This document shows positions 5,599 through 5,789 of a stretch of 5,789 nt of DNA, one piece after another. The DNA comes from Oscillospiraceae bacterium (GTDB lineage Bacteria; Bacillota; Clostridia; Oscillospirales; Oscillospiraceae). Position numbers and translations under genes: made by a program. The stretch's first letter is position 1, and each line of letters starts with the position of its first letter. The notes under the pieces are model-generated. The model did not search any database and had not been told where the DNA came from. It saw nothing but the letters and a program-made list of their open reading frames with translations. The stretch spans positions 1-5,789 of the forward strand of contig JAHHSF010000083.1 in NCBI GenBank assembly GCA_020025375.1, given 5' to 3'.

Positions 5599-5627
5599 TT
5601 GACAAATTTGCCGTTCTGTGGTAAATT
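5599..5627 (+). promoter_or_regulatory. Predicted promoter of the gene at the right edge
   Basis: Perfect TTGACA (5599-5604), 17-nt spacer, TAAATT (5622-5627, 4 of 6) preceded by an extended -10 TGG (5619-5621). Transcription would start near 5634, leaving a leader of about 147 nt to the GTG at 5781. Confidence 0.7.
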
Positions 5628-5635
5628 ATGCATCA

Positions 5636-5651
5636 GTTAGTCATAACTAAC
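5636..5651. promoter_or_regulatory. 16-bp palindrome at the predicted transcription start, operator candidate
   Basis: GTTAGT (5636-5641) and ACTAAC (5646-5651) are perfect inverted halves around CATA. The site lies just after the -10 box, across the expected start of transcription, the usual position for a dimeric repressor. I cannot assign the regulator family. Confidence 0.5.
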
Positions 5652-5679
5652 CAATGCGTACCGAATTCCTTCTTACCCA

Positions 5680-5712
5680 TGTGGGCGCGTACTCGCAAAC
5701 CACGCGCCCACA
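5680..5712 (+). promoter_or_regulatory. Stable hairpin in the 5' leader of the right-edge gene
   Basis: TGTGGGCGCGT (5680-5690) and ACGCGCCCACA (5702-5712) form a perfect 11-bp GC-rich stem with an 11-nt loop. No U-run follows, so it is not a terminator. A smaller hairpin GCGG/CCGC (5725-5728 with 5736-5739) follows. The function could be an mRNA-stabilising stem or part of a regulatory RNA; no known class is recognised. Confidence 0.5.
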
Positions 5713-5780
5713 GCCACTTAAAAGGCGGGAACATTCCGCTATGAACTACAAAAGCGATCAAAGACTATTGGAGGTGAAGT

Positions 5781-5789
5781 GTGCTTCAA
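5781..5789 (+). CDS. Probable start of an unidentified gene cut by the window edge
   Basis: GGAGG at 5770-5774 lies 6 nt before GTG 5781, giving a start followed by Leu-Gln before the sequence ends. A promoter, palindrome and leader upstream support a real gene. A second GTG at 5779 is only 4 nt from the ribosome binding site. ATG 5741 opens another frame that also reaches the edge, but has only a weak GGCGGG upstream. Three codons do not allow a function to be named. Confidence 0.4.

Noticed and set aside
5391..5633. 80-codon minus-strand open reading frame
   Set aside because: It starts inside the predicted promoter at 5599-5627, crosses the terminator hairpin and has no clear family features.
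5243..5789. tRNA-Arg as an integration (att) site of a mobile element
   Set aside because: No direct repeat of the tRNA 3' end, no integrase and no mobile gene is visible in the window.

Overview
The window looks like chromosomal DNA of a GC-rich Clostridia member, most likely Oscillospiraceae (Flavonifractor, Oscillibacter or Intestinimonas type). This rests on GC-rich coding sequence with AT-rich promoter islands, strong GGAGG ribosome binding sites, a DUF4330 gene, a CsaB-type pyruvyl transferase, and an 8-oxoguanine deaminase close to the gut-clostridial/pseudomonad family. The genus is an inference. I see no insertion sequence, phage gene or CRISPR array.

Layout. (1) 1-1826, minus strand: the first 608 codons of a large envelope enzyme that fuses a GT4 glycosyltransferase to a CsaB-like polysaccharide pyruvyl transferase; its 3' end is outside the window. 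(2) 1827-1914: a compact divergent promoter region in which the two -10 boxes overlap. (3) 1915-2953, plus strand: a two-gene operon, a DUF4330 membrane-anchored protein followed one base later by a PAP2 lipid phosphatase. (4) 2965-3042: a perfect 23-bp inverted repeat and a second hairpin between convergent genes. (5) 3052-3555, minus: a GreA-family transcript cleavage factor. (6) 3556-3756: a second divergent promoter pair, here with overlapping -35 boxes, followed by a structured leader. (7) 3757-5115, plus: 8-oxoguanine deaminase, with its own terminator. (8) 5189-5376: tRNA-Arg(CCG) with promoter and terminator. (9) 5377-5789: a non-coding stretch holding an orphan terminator, then a promoter, a 16-bp palindrome at the predicted transcription start, a leader hairpin, and a strong ribosome binding site with a probable GTG start at the window edge.

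How they fit together. The GT4-CsaB fusion, DUF4330 protein and PAP2 phosphatase form a plausible envelope-polysaccharide neighbourhood: sugar transfer and pyruvylation of a wall polymer, with the phosphatase possibly recycling the polyprenyl-pyrophosphate carrier. GreA, the purine deaminase and tRNA-Arg are separate transcription units. The observations most worth a second look are the two-enzyme fusion, the deaminase leader whose hairpin loop is exactly complementary to its own ribosome binding site, and the palindrome plus structured leader at the right edge. No wholly new multi-gene system is evident.
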